Shown here in pieces: positions 45,574 through 55,266 of a stretch of 64,000 bases of DNA. Position numbers and translations under genes: made by a program. How positions within the stretch are numbered: position 1 is the first letter of the stretch; every line of letters starts with the position of its first letter. The stretch is from assembly GCA_943735955.1 (NCBI GenBank), contig OX030968.1, forward strand, positions 4,322,434 through 4,386,433, in the 5' to 3' direction. The notes beneath the pieces were generated by a model that had not been told where the DNA came from, ran no database searches, and was given only the letters and a program-made list of their open reading frames with translations. The stretch is from Piscicola geometra (Eukaryota; Annelida; Clitellata; Hirudinida; Piscicolidae).

Positions 45574-46065
45574 GCAAAGATAGATCTTTAGAATGGTTAT
45601 CATAAGCTCGTTAAATAGCAAAGAAATCGCAATAAAAATATATATATTAAAAACGTTTCAAACCTATTCCTCAATCTAATAATTAAATAAGTTGCATCAA
45701 CTCACCGGTTTTTGGATGGCAACCAATAAACTTAAATAAATAAATAGAGTATTTAAAATGAATGACGTCAAAAAGATCAAGTTTAAAAAGATTAAATTTG
45801 ATATATTTACATTTTGATACATTCAACCACAACCCTAACCGCAGCAAAGATAGATCTTTTGAATGGTTATCATAAGCTCGATAAATAGCAAAGAAATCGC
45901 AATAAAACTTAGATATAATAAAAATGCTTCAAACTTATTTCTCAACCTAAAAATTAAATAAGTTGCAATCACCTCACTTTGATTAAACTAAAATAAATAA
46001 AGTAAACAAAATGATTGACGTCAAAAAGATCAAGTTTACAAAAGATTAAATTTGATATAATGTAT
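45574..46065 (+). repeat. Tandem duplication of a 270-bp AT-rich unit
   Basis: GCAAAGATAGATCTTT followed by GAATGGTTATCATAAGCTCG starts both copies (45,574 and 45,844). Shared later landmarks are TTAAATAAGTTGCA and ATGACGTCAAAAAGATCAAG. No coding sequence. Confidence 0.85.
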
Positions 46066-46609
46066 ATATTATCTTAACTTAAAATAAGCTTCAAGACTCC
46101 TAAGTTATTGAAAATTTAATGTATAAGTGAACAAATAACTAAATGAATAAATACGTGAAAACTAGAAATGAGGTAAGTTAAAAAAGATTTTTTAAACGTG
46201 TATTAGATTAAATCCGGATTCGACTAGACTTTGTGTCTTTCCATATTTAGGTTTTCAACTTCAATAAAACTTGTCTCATGCATATTCCTTAGGGTGCAAA
46301 TCAAAAGAATGGAGAAAAAATTTATGAAAAAACTTTAAAGTCCTAAATTTTTTTTTATGCTTCATTTATGCCTAAAGCTAACGAGAAAACAATTTCATCA
46401 AAATAATATAATATCTAAACGGTGTTCAACATGCTTAAACCTTTTGTAATTTAGTTATGTCTTCAAGGAAGACAATGTCACGCATGCGCTGGTCTTCAAT
46501 TCTGTCATCTCTGGCAAACACAAGATTTCAGAAAATTAATGAGAAATACAATGATTTTATTAATTCAAGTTGTTTTATTCAAGTTTAAATTATAGAAAAT
46601 TACATAAAA

Positions 46610-47020
46610 TGTAGCTATGTGACCTCGAGTTCAGCAGCAGTGACACTGGCAGTGGTTAAGAACCATGTACTAGCAAAACCAAAGGTAACCACGCTCCGAG
46701 TCAAAGTTCCAGTCAACCGGAACACAGTCAACCTTACAGTGTTATCAGTTGAAGTTTATCAGCTGCTCTCGACAGTTAGCGACAGAAATGCAGCCTACTT
46801 ATTGCAGCTGCAGCCGAATCTCTTGGACACAGTCCTTTGACCATAGACATAAACAAAGAATCCATCAGACAGTGCAGACGAAAACACAAGAAAGAGCAAC
46901 TAAGGGAATGCGGCATTTTTCAATCCAGATCGCCCACTGACAGTTCATTGGGACTGTAAATTTTGCCTGCTTCAATATCAAGAAATATGGTTGATCGACT
47001 TGGAGATTTAGTGTCTAGAG
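46610..47020 (+). pseudogene. Degraded coding relic of uncertain family
   Basis: A frame rich in Val/Thr (VVKNHVLAKPKVTTLRVKVP) is followed, after frame changes, by ESIRQCRRKHKKEQLREC, DRPLTVHWD and SISRNMVDRLGDLVS. The later pieces resemble a protein carried in many invertebrate repeats in which a strand with HWDGK precedes a helical domain; I cannot name it. The piecewise similarity is from memory of pattern only, so the call is tentative. Confidence 0.3.
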
Positions 47021-47029
47021 AAGAAAAAT

Positions 47030-48100
47030 TAATATATTTATATATTTAAGTAATACATCTTCTTTAAGACATTTTTTCTTTAAATTTTGTTCAATATAAT
47101 GTTTAATCGATTTTCCAATTTTTATCTCATGATCTTTCTTTTAAAACTAATTTCTTGAAGATTTGCAGCAGAACTTTTAGTATCAGGATAAAACTTCTCA
47201 TTCGAAATTCAATGAAATTAAATTACATGAACCGGTTTTAAAAACTCAACAACTTTCAGTATCTTTATTGAAAGCCTTATAAATCACTTTTAAAGACATA
47301 AAACAAGGCCAATTTTCAATGAATGACAAACACGAAGAAAGAGACGCTGTAAGACGAATTATTAAAACTAACATATAATTTCAAGTCATTAGCACAACCA
47401 TTGGGGGGGGAGGGGCTATGGGGTGTCTGTGGTTGGAGTTGTAGCCATGGCGAGACCGATGGTGGGGCATGTTGCTTTGGTATTGTGGTTGCTGGGATGT
47501 CCCGGTTGTATGGTGCGTGTATGGAGGTATCCATGCTATATGTGTGGTTTTGTGGCGATATGTTGTAAGGTGTTATAAACTGTGATTTCTTTGTAGTTTG
47601 AATGAGTCATGTAGGATCAACGCTGTCGTAATTGAACACCTTTGTCGTTGTGTTTATGTTGGGTAAGTGATTTTAAACTAATTTTTAATATCAAGTAATA
47701 AATAAATTGAAGCTGTTCCAAAATTAAAAATTTTAATCGAAGTTAATTAAACGGTTAAAAATCGAAACGAAAGTTATTCATGTTTTAATACAACGTTGTA
47801 TCAGCTAATTGGACATTAGTAAAAAATGTATGCATAAATAATCAAGAATTTAAATTAAACACATTTAATTTGAGTTTTTTAACGCAATGTGGTATCAGCT
47901 AATTGAACATTATTCAAATTGTAATTGTAATTGTTAATTATGGCGATAAAATATGTGTGACGATTTGTTCGGACACTCATTTCGTTGACGCAAACACACA
48001 CACAAGAAAAAACAATGAATTATACGAATTATTTGCAATACCCAATATTGTATTATTGGTGGAGGGTTAACAACGTTACAATAAATAAAGGTAAGGGGAG
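47030..48100. other. AT-rich DNA, possible hAT terminus
   Basis: No gene recognised. A GGGGGGGAGGGG run lies at 47,404-47,415. Around 47,711-47,760, AAGCTGTTCC and TTAATCGAAGTTAATTAAACG recall the terminus of hAT family B, but the match is partial. Confidence 0.35.
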
Positions 48101-48119
48101 ATTTGAGAGATATTTTAGG

Positions 48120-48975
48120 GGGAGTAATAAACATGACTTATACGGATTTCTTCAAAGCTTTTGACAAGGTGCCACATATAAGGCCAATTCACAAAATATC
48201 GTATTGGTTATAAAACATGTAAATGAAAGAAAAAATCCTTAATAGTAGAATACAAAGATGTAAATGGTTTCAAACGAAAATGGGAGAGGGTATTCCCCGA
48301 AAAGCTTTTTGGGTCCACAGTTGTTTTATGAACGATTCACCAAATAAAGTGAACTCAAATGTTTTCATGTACGCAGATGATGGCAAAATGTATGGACAAA
48401 CAAATGAAGGAAATGATGGGATTAAGCTACAAGGATATATGAATAAAATAATGGCGGTCTACAATGGCAACTCAGACTTCATATGAAAATATTTAATTCT
48501 TACAAATATCTCGAAAATCAAATGTATCAAGAGTTATTACATGAAGGATTACGAGGGTGGTCAGGTATTACTAGAAGGTTTTGCCTATGAAAAAGACCTT
48601 GGTGTGATAATAGATAATCATTTGACATTAGATATGCATATTCATATAAAGCACGTAAGTAAAGCTAACCAAATAATAGAATAATAATAATAACTTCTGA
48701 ATTTTTTGATATAAAAACATCTAGATTTTTATTCAGGTGTAGAATAGGCTTATCTAGGAGGGTATTCATTGATAAATCAAATCGGCTACCAAAATGTTAC
48801 CTATTCGAAAACATAAGACCTTTATTGATAGACTTAAGTAATTCAATTGCCAGTATTAAAATATTGTAGACTTCGAAGAGATAATTGAAACTTATAAAAT
48901 ACTTAATAATAAACATGACAGTGAAATAAAGGAAGATATATTTACATTTAGTTCAAAGACAACATGAGGTAATTA
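48120..48975 (+). pseudogene. CR1-like LINE reverse transcriptase fragment
   Basis: Readable blocks are MTYTDFFKAFDKVPHI (motif A), VFMYADDGKMYGQTNEG (motif C) and YEKDLGVIIDNHLTLDMHIH followed by IKHVSKANQII, the thumb region of CR1/jockey elements. Stops and a lost motif B make it non-functional. The part from 48,313 is included in the long inverted repeat. Confidence 0.8.
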
Positions 48976-50248
48976 ACTAAAATTATCAAAAAACAGTAAT
49001 ATAAAAAAACATTTTCAAAAAAAATTGTATCGTAAAAGCTAGAAATACAGATAAATTCAAAAAAGAAATAAGATACATTCTGGGAAAACCATCTATCCAT
49101 CCACCCACCCACCCATCCATATATCCTCTCATCCACCCATCCATCCCAACCCAACAGTTTCCACATACGGCTTTGACAAGGTTCCGGGTCCAATCAGTCA
49201 GAATCAAGTAACATTCGTTACATGAATTACATTTCTGCTACTTTCGTTGCTCATGCATATAACTTCAACCAAAAGGAATATGGAATATGAAAAAAACTGA
49301 AAAAGGTCACGTAGGGACCTGTCTGAAAGATCTTGAATCAATTGAAGATTTATTAGCTGGCTATCAAGGGCGTATCCTGAATAGAGAAAATGAGAACAAC
49401 TACCTCTCTGTTATAACTGGAATTTTGTTTTCTATGTAATAAAATGTTAGAAACAGATTATCTTCACTTTTTTCCTGTGTCCTCTCTCTGGATCACATGA
49501 ATTATCCCGGTTTGGAAGACTTAGTTATGGGAGATGATTTCAAAAACATAAGTGGACCGAGTAAGTATCGCTTCAAGTCAAAGCTCTAGAGTCGAAGTAC
49601 GAAGTCAATGATCAGATGAGCAACATCAAAGCAGAGCAACCAAGGGAACTAGAAGTTACATACCGAGAGACCTTCTTACCACACTTGAATGTAACGGCCA
49701 GCCTCTTGGGACAAGAACAGTGAATAAGTATAAGAAAAAGATGGGACCACAAGAACCAACAGGGATTTTCGCTTAAAAGGTTCAACTAATATTTATCTTA
49801 ACACCTTTTCAAAATATTCATACAGGTGTCTCATCTGATTCCTCATCGTGAGGTTAGTGACACAGGTCGAGAGCATTAGGACAGACATGGGAGTCCTGAT
49901 GAAAATGGTCAACTCCATTATGAAGGAGCAAAAACAAGAGAGGGATGGTCCTCTCTTGCCTGAGGGAGTAAAATTCCCAATTAGAACTATGTCCTCATTG
50001 TATGAACTCGAGAAAAAATTTGAAGATGCCACACTTTCAAAAAGTGTATATTTGCAAAATGTGTATGCAAATTAAACACTGAAGAAATTGTTTATTTAAC
50101 AGAAATTAGCAGTTGTGTTCAGTCTCTTGAAGTTTTGCGATTTTTTATTCAGTTAACAAAAATGTCTCGATGTATTAGCTGTAGGAAAGTGGTTTCCAAC
50201 AAGGCGATCGCCGTTAGTTAGGACGGATGTGATGGCTGCCAACACTTG
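48313..50248 (+). repeat. Left arm of a 1.93-kb inverted repeat
   Basis: The whole arm recurs as reverse complement at 60,649-62,579 with very few differences (for example CAAATAAAGTGAAC versus CAAATTAAGTAAAC). It carries a LINE fragment, an ATCC-type tract (49,092-49,145), a non-coding middle, and the DUF4806-like and Cys-rich modules. Similarity ends inward at ACACTTGAGTT. Confidence 0.93.
49848..50075 (+). pseudogene. DUF4806-like helical module, copy 1
   Basis: A 75-codon frame reads LVTQVESIRTDMGVLMKMVN then KEQKQERDGP and LLPEGVKFPIRTMSSLYELE followed by KKFEDATLS. The coiled-coil start and the (L)PEGVKFPI.T...L..LE..L.D signature resemble DUF4806 proteins, which accompany DNA-binding domains in invertebrates. 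Copies are at 50,440-50,600, 58,620-58,800 and inverted at 61,049-60,822. Later copies run into the MULE TWYLDGTF box, so it may be the domain before the MULE catalytic core or a chimera. Confidence 0.5.
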
Positions 50249-50300
50249 AGTTGTGGCCACACAGGTATCACAAAAGATTTATATAAAAAGTTGAAGTAAA
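50160..50300 (+). pseudogene. Cys-rich module, copy 2
   Basis: Begins MSRCISCRKVVSNKAIAVS, then a stop where other copies have Trp, then DGCDGCQHLSCGHTGIT and KDLYKKLK. The stop and a frame end after LK show it is dead. Confidence 0.5.
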
Positions 50301-50439
50301 AATCAACTGCGGTATCATAAGTGATGAGAAAGAAGACGTGTCTGGTTCATCTAACACTGAGGAGGAGAACAGGCTTTTTCCCGGGCCATCTCGTGTGTTG
50401 GAAGCAAGAATCGTTGATGAAGAAAGCAGGTCTATTACA

Positions 50440-50965
50440 TGAAAATGGTCAACTCCATTATAAAGGGGCAAAAACATGAGAGGGATGGTCCTCTCTTGTC
50501 TGAGGGAGTAAAATTCCCAATTAGAACTATGTCCTCATTGTATGAACTCGAGAAAAAACTGGAAGATGCCACATTTTCATAACTTGGTATCTTGATGGAA
50601 CTTTTAAAGTAGTTAAAAAGCCCATTGTCCAATTATTTTCAATCCATTTTATAAATAACACTAAGATTATATATTGTTACGACATGGGTACTTCAGTCGA
50701 AGGATGGCATAATCGGCTCAACAAATTGCCAGATATAGGAGTCTGCCCTTATACCGCCTTGCGGGCCTAAATACTATAAATTAAAAGAGTTAAAGTAAAT
50801 GATCAAATGAATAGAGTTGCTGTTGAATCAACAACAGCAAAACCATGCCAAATTTACGCTACTGCTCTTTCAGGATTGAGCGATGAAAATAGGATAAACG
50901 TTGGACGTCTGGCAACACTTGAGTTGTGGCCACACAGGTATAAACTTGCAAAATTGTATTGCTAG
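50440..50965 (+). pseudogene. DUF4806-like module joined to MULE catalytic start and C-terminal part
   Basis: After a repeat of the LPEGVKFPIRT module the frame reads TWYLDGTFKVVKKPIVQLFS then IHFINN. WYLDGTFK carries the first catalytic Asp of MULE transposases. Directly after comes GTSVEGWHNRLNKLPDIGVC, the EGWH C-terminal motif, so the whole middle of the catalytic domain, with the second Asp, is deleted. A broken C-terminal helix follows (VESTTAKP, ALSGLSDENRINVGRL). Confidence 0.65.
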
Positions 50966-50999
50966 TTTTCTCAGTTTTTCATAAAGGTAACCTTGCTCA

Positions 51000-51740
51000 A
51001 AAACCAATTATCACAAGAGGCGCATGTGGCCAAAGAACCAGCCAGCACTCCCCGTAGGGTGGAACGGGATGTATAAGGCCCCATCAGTAGTTATTCCTGA
51101 TTTCGAGGTGACACAAAATGTGAACAATTTAGAGGTCCTTTCTCTTCTACCCATTGGAAAAGTGAAGCACCTACAATTAAATTACTATCTAACAGTCAGG
51201 TGGAAGAAGGAGTGGAGATTCGAGAAAAGAAGCTCCAAGATCTATCAAATTTTCCGATGTGGGATTTCACGGGATTGAAGATAGCGCTGATCACCACGCA
51301 GTCATTATGGGCGGATCTCTGTTGATCTTGGAAATCTTGTGCACGTGGAGGAGTTGCGTAGCCGGTAAGCTCAAGGCCTCAAAGTTAAAAAGAGGAAGGA
51401 CCACAATAGAGTCGGGTTGGTCTTGACAATTAATCTGTTTAAGCTACGATTATAAAAGATCTGAAAACGTGACTAGCAAATTTCAAATTAGTTGCTTAAT
51501 ATATCAAATAAAACTATTAGAAATGACCGAGACTAATAGCATAAAAAAATTGATTTAATTTTATGTCTTTTGGCATGCTTTGAATAGTTTTCAGTTGAGA
51601 AAAGGCATACTAAAAAAACATGCTTAAAATCATAAAATTAAATTGAATTTTTGTTGTTGATGTTATTAGTCTCACTGATTTCTAAGTTTCATTTGATATG
51701 TTAATAAAATAATTTGATTTTTGCTAGCCATGCTTTTAGA
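51000..51740. other. No gene recognised
   Basis: An 84-codon frame at 51,024-51,278 has no recognisable domain and no second copy that I can see. The remainder is AT-rich. Confidence 0.3.
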
Positions 51741-51744
51741 TCTT

Positions 51745-51890
51745 TTAGAATCAGTTATCAAATTTAGGATCATATTTAAAATTTATCTTTATGTTTAAAT
51801 TAGAAAACTCAGTATCTCCAGTATACCAAGTCATTAATCTCTCACCCTTATAGGAGTAATTTAAAGATCATCCACACAAAAGTATTATTT
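51745..51890 (+). pseudogene. LINE C-terminal relic
   Basis: TTAGGATCATATTTAAAAT and later CTCCAGTATACCA match the 32,970-33,090 segment of the CR1/L2-like fragment (FRIIFKI). It is truncated on both sides. Confidence 0.6.
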
Positions 51891-51954
51891 CATTCAATAA
51901 TGAAGATAGCTTACGCAATAAATTTGACAAAAATTTCTCAAGTATACCCTCTTT

Positions 51955-52090
51955 TCTCTGCATCAACCATGTTAATCAAGATATGAAGAGATGGCTCAGA
52001 AACCACGGAGCAGGTTCCTCCGAAGAGTTGAATTTGTATAAGGTTAATGTAGAAATTTTATTGGAGCAGAATTTCTACCAAAAAAATGTT
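51955..52090 (+). pseudogene. Unknown repeated ORF, copy 3
   Basis: Reads DMKRWLRNHGAGSSEELNLY then KVNVEILLEQNFYQK, the same protein as 1-159 and 11,566-11,700 with amino acid substitutions. Substitutions preserve the frame. Confidence 0.4.
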
Positions 52091-52119
52091 AACTTTTATA
52101 TTCCATTCAAATACTTCAT

Positions 52120-52557
52120 TTTGGTGTCACAAATATCTTAAATATCTGGTAGATAAATCAAAATGTCATAAAACAATTATTAGGTTGTTTAAATTCCCTT
52201 CAATCAACACTTGCCAGCCTATATAAGGCGATTCATCCTGTGTAGGAACAACCCTGATGAAGCTTAACACTAAGCGAAACTAGTTGGTTCAATGAGGAGA
52301 TTATAAAACAACTTGGTGACCGTAAATTTTATAAATTAACAAGCGAATACGAATACAACACCACTAAAAGACTAATAATTAATGAATTGAATAAACACCG
52401 ATTAGATAAAAAATTGAAGGACTTTCTCTACAACGAAAACAATAAAACACAATTTAGGAACTTTTACACGTTACCGAAAATACATAAGGAAATTGAGAAA
52501 TGGACTAATGGTATCATCCCACCAGGTAGACCTATAATAAGTAATAGGATGATGACA
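52120..52557 (+). mobile_element. Penelope-like element 5' region with start of its ORF
   Basis: A non-coding leader (its first 90 bp recurs at 58,070-58,170) contains TATATAAG at 52,220-52,227 and a hammerhead-like motif at 52,244-52,293. An open frame follows: GDRKFYKL, a helical stretch, RNFYTLPKIHKEIEKWTNGI and PPGRPIISN, which is the PLE reverse transcriptase fingers (LPKIHK, GRPIIS). The frame then leaves PLE sequence and ends at 52,558, so the palm is missing. It is a different sequence from the 55,267 ORF but closely related. Confidence 0.75.
52244..52293 (+). ncRNA. Hammerhead-ribozyme-like motif, PLE 5' region
   Basis: CTGATGA at 52,254-52,260, a 4-bp stem GCTT/AAGC with loop AACACT, and GAAA at 52,276-52,279 give the conserved core. 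The stem I strands AACC (52,250-52,253) and GGTT (52,286-52,289) pair. Stem III would be the two-base CU/AG palindrome CTAG with no loop, followed by GTT as cleavage triplet. An extra A next to stem II and the minimal stem III are weaknesses. Hammerheads with very short stem III that act as dimers are known from PLEs. Confidence 0.55.
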
Positions 52558-52865
52558 TGAATCATCTAACAGAAATTTACCGCTACCAGGAAAGGGAGAC
52601 ACGTCTTTTGGTCCATGATATAATAGTCACCTCAAAAAGGCTCTCTCCTTACCAACTCTCGCATTTCAGACAGCCTTATCCTGGGCCAGGTCACGCATAC
52701 CATGTTGATGGTGGAAGTCTTTATCAAGCAACATGCTCCTATGTTAGAATCACTGCGATCTCCTCGGATGCAAGTTACGGGATGCAAGATTCCACGCGGA
52801 TAGATTGGTGGTTCAACGGAACCACAGGAGTAGGGTGGAACGGGTTTTTGTATATTCATTTATAA

Positions 52866-53600
52866 ATGTCCCGGAATTATAGATTTTTTTCTCTCAGACA
52901 CAGCTTTAAAGGTGAACAAGCAGCGTTCAGGGCCTATCTGACAGCAAACAAAGTCGCTCCAGAGATCTTTCTACGCTACGTCGGCAACCGCCTGCACCTC
53001 CTTTTCCACATGGCAGGCGTCGCCCTCCAGCACAGAGAATTGTTACATGGATTCCTTATCAAGTATTTTGTAAGATTCTTTGTTTAATAATTACATAAAA
53101 TTACTTGACTTTTTTAAAACCAACTGTAATTTTTTCGTATCAGCAGTTACACCAAGAATGATGTGAGCAAGGCCCTGTGGGAGGGACTCAAGGAACCAAG
53201 GACAATGGTGCAACTGCAGGCCCTTGGTTTGGATGGGAAAATCCTCACAGGGCCTTGGATGACCCTAGCTTATAGGAACTATCACAACCTCTCCAATCTC
53301 GAGATGGTAAGGATTGGAATACTTTTTCTATCATATTTTTTTTCTTTTATTGAATCAATCCGTTAATTCCATAATAGAGGCACCAGCATTCCAGCACGCT
53401 GTAAAGAAGATTGCGGAAATTCAAAAGCATCCAGAAAGTATTACCACAATGAAAAAAGACGTATTTGGACAGCCTCTGAAAAACGATGCAGTTCACAAAG
53501 CTCTAATATCTTATAATAACAATTTAAATTTATTGCCTCACATAGTAAGCTCTCTAATGGGAGGAGCAGGATGGAACGACAAATGGAGAGATACATTGTA
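52866..53600 (+). pseudogene. YVGNRLHLLFHMAG module, copy 3 (longest)
   Basis: The first block has FRAYLTANKVAPEIFLRYVG then NRLHLLFHMAGVALQHREL. The second block, after an intron-like gap ending CAG at about 53,144, has DVSKALWEGLKEPRTM, LTGPWMTLAYRNYHNLSNLE and, after another gap, APAFQHAVKKIAEIQKHPES then KKDVFGQPLKNDAVHKALIS. It closes with SLMGGAGWNDKWRDTL and a stop at 53,599. Possible introns end in TATCAGCAG and start at GGTAAGGATT. This copy could be read as a spliced gene, but the first exon and start are unclear. Confidence 0.45.
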
Positions 53601-53639
53601 GGAGACCTGTCCTGCCCCTCTGCTGAGATGTTAATGGAC

Positions 53640-53900
53640 ACCCGCTGTAGCTTATGACAAAGAAGCTCAAAGCTATGTAATCCGGAAAAAAAATTTGCTT
53701 CATACCCATCCACATGGAAGTGAAGAATTTTCAATTTATAGCTCAGAAAGACGACCAAAAAGATTATTAGAGAAACAGACACTATTGATGCTATCTAACG
53801 GCGCGAATCCCACACTAATAGCAGATCATTTACAAAGCCAGAGTCTCCAAACGAAACCACAAGATTTTTATAATCACATGGACAACAACTAATCAGATAA
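53640..53900 (+). pseudogene. MULE-type N-terminal domain relic
   Basis: Reads AYDKEAQSYVIRKKNLLHTH then PHGSEEFSIYSSERRPKRLL, with the second His of the HNH pair kept and NANPTLIADHLQSQSLQTKP following. One of the cleaner copies, but it lacks the start and the catalytic domain. Confidence 0.5.
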
Positions 53901-53969
53901 ATCTGCTGAGAAGATTTTCTGACGTAAGAATGGTTGATGAGATCTACAATTTTAGGAGAAGTTATGATT

Positions 53970-54345
53970 ATTTACAATAGATATATAGACGCAACCCACT
54001 AACAAGAATAAACACATTCAACCCACAGAGGCTAAGAACATATAGTCCGAGACTAAAAAACCTATAACCTAAGAAAATATGAAGTGGGTCTGGCAGAAGA
54101 AAATGGGCTACTAGGACAGAATTCAATTCCCAGTATAAAGTTTGGGTGCAAAACCGTAACGGTGGTGGAAAGAGTGGTGAGAATAACTTCAAGTACATTT
54201 GGACCAGCGGCGGACCATCTGGGGCTGAAAGATATGTGGCGGGCTTATTGGTCCGAAAAAGGTATCAAGTCAACGGTCGGTAATTATAAAGACAATAGGT
54301 TTAATGGCTTGTTTAAAACTGCCTTCTCAGCAGCGCCAAAAAGAT
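53970..54345 (+). repeat. Repeated coding-like block, copy 2
   Basis: Matches 8,500-8,880 and 54,730-55,100. The 103-codon frame from 54,084 reads MGLAEENGLLGQNSIPSIKF and ends VGNYKDNRFNGLFKTA. Function unknown. Confidence 0.4.
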
Positions 54346-54425
54346 GCTTTTATAGGAATGATGATGCTGTATTAGGAATGATGATGCTGTATTAGGAATG
54401 ATGATGCTGTATTAGGAATGATGGT
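54346..54425 (+). repeat. 20-bp tandem repeat
   Basis: Three to four copies of AGGAATGATGATGCTGTATT. Two more copies with variants are at 55,145-55,195, in the matching position after the next block. Confidence 0.9.
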
Positions 54426-54509
54426 GATGATTAAGATGAAGATTTTCTGACGTAATAATGGTTGATGAGACCTACAATGTTAGGAGAAGTTATGCTAAGA
54501 TTTTGTATT

Positions 54510-54705
54510 AAAAAAAAGCCACAATTAAGCGTACTCTTTCCATCAATCCCCACCCCAACCGCCCAGACCCACTCATAATAGACCTACTAAACTCAATACT
54601 CAATATTAACTTCTTCCAATTTTCAAATACTAGCTACCAACAAGCTAACAGCTGTGCCATGGGCATCAGCACCACCCAGCACTCGCTAAAACTTTTACCT
54701 ACAAA
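54510..54705 (+). pseudogene. PLE reverse transcriptase motif B fragment
   Basis: Reads LLNSILNINFFQFSNTSYQQ then ANSCAMGISTTQHS, as at 8,296 and 12,230. It is followed by the repeated coding-like block, copy 3 (54,730-55,100). The shared order shows a single composite repeat that has been copied at least four times. Confidence 0.45.
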
Positions 54706-54729
54706 CCATAGACAATCATATAATTAATA

Positions 54730-55100
54730 AATACAAACCCTAATTTACAAAAGATATATAGACGCAACCCACTAACAAGAATAAAACCATTCAACCCACA
54801 GAGGCTAAGAACATACAGTCCGAGACTAAAAAACCTATAACCTAAGAAAACAGAAAGTGGGTCTGGCAGAAGGAAATGGGCCACTAGGACAGAATTCAAT
54901 TTCCAGTATAAAGTTTGGGTGCAAAACCGTAACGGTGGTAGAAAGAGTGGTAAGAATAACTTCAAGTACATTTGGACCAGCGGAAGACCATCTGGGTCTG
55001 AAAGATATGTGGCGGGCTTGTTGTTCCGAAAAAGGTATCAAGTCAAAGGTCGGTAACTATTAAGACAATATGTTTAATGGCTTGTTCAAAACTGCATTCT
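54730..55100 (+). repeat. Repeated coding-like block, copy 3
   Basis: Near-identical to 53,970-54,345, including GQNSISSIKFGCKTVTVVER and the VGN(Y) ending. The frame is open for 68 codons from 54,857 and closes at a TAA where the other copies read on (NYKDN). Confidence 0.4.
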
Positions 55101-55266
55101 CACCCTCTAAAGCAGCGCCAAAAAGATCCAGAAAGATGCCTTTATAGGAATGATGATGCTGTATTAGGAATGATGGTGATGATTAAGATGATGTATTGGT
55201 AATGATGCTGTGACGATGAGGATGATGATGCTGTGTCTTAACTAATTTATTGTAAGTTGCCTTTGA

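Noticed and set aside
47316..47534. 72-codon minus frame with Pro/Ser-rich sequence
   Set aside because: No signal, domain or second copy; likely chance in a GC-richer patch.
53970..54198. Minus-strand frames with FLGYRFFSLGLYVLSLCGLN, looking like membrane segments (also at 8,490 and 54,699)
   Set aside because: They are the reverse of the repeated coding-like block. No signal or conserved membrane protein family is recognisable, and the plus frames carry the better protein-like pattern, though I cannot exclude the minus strand.
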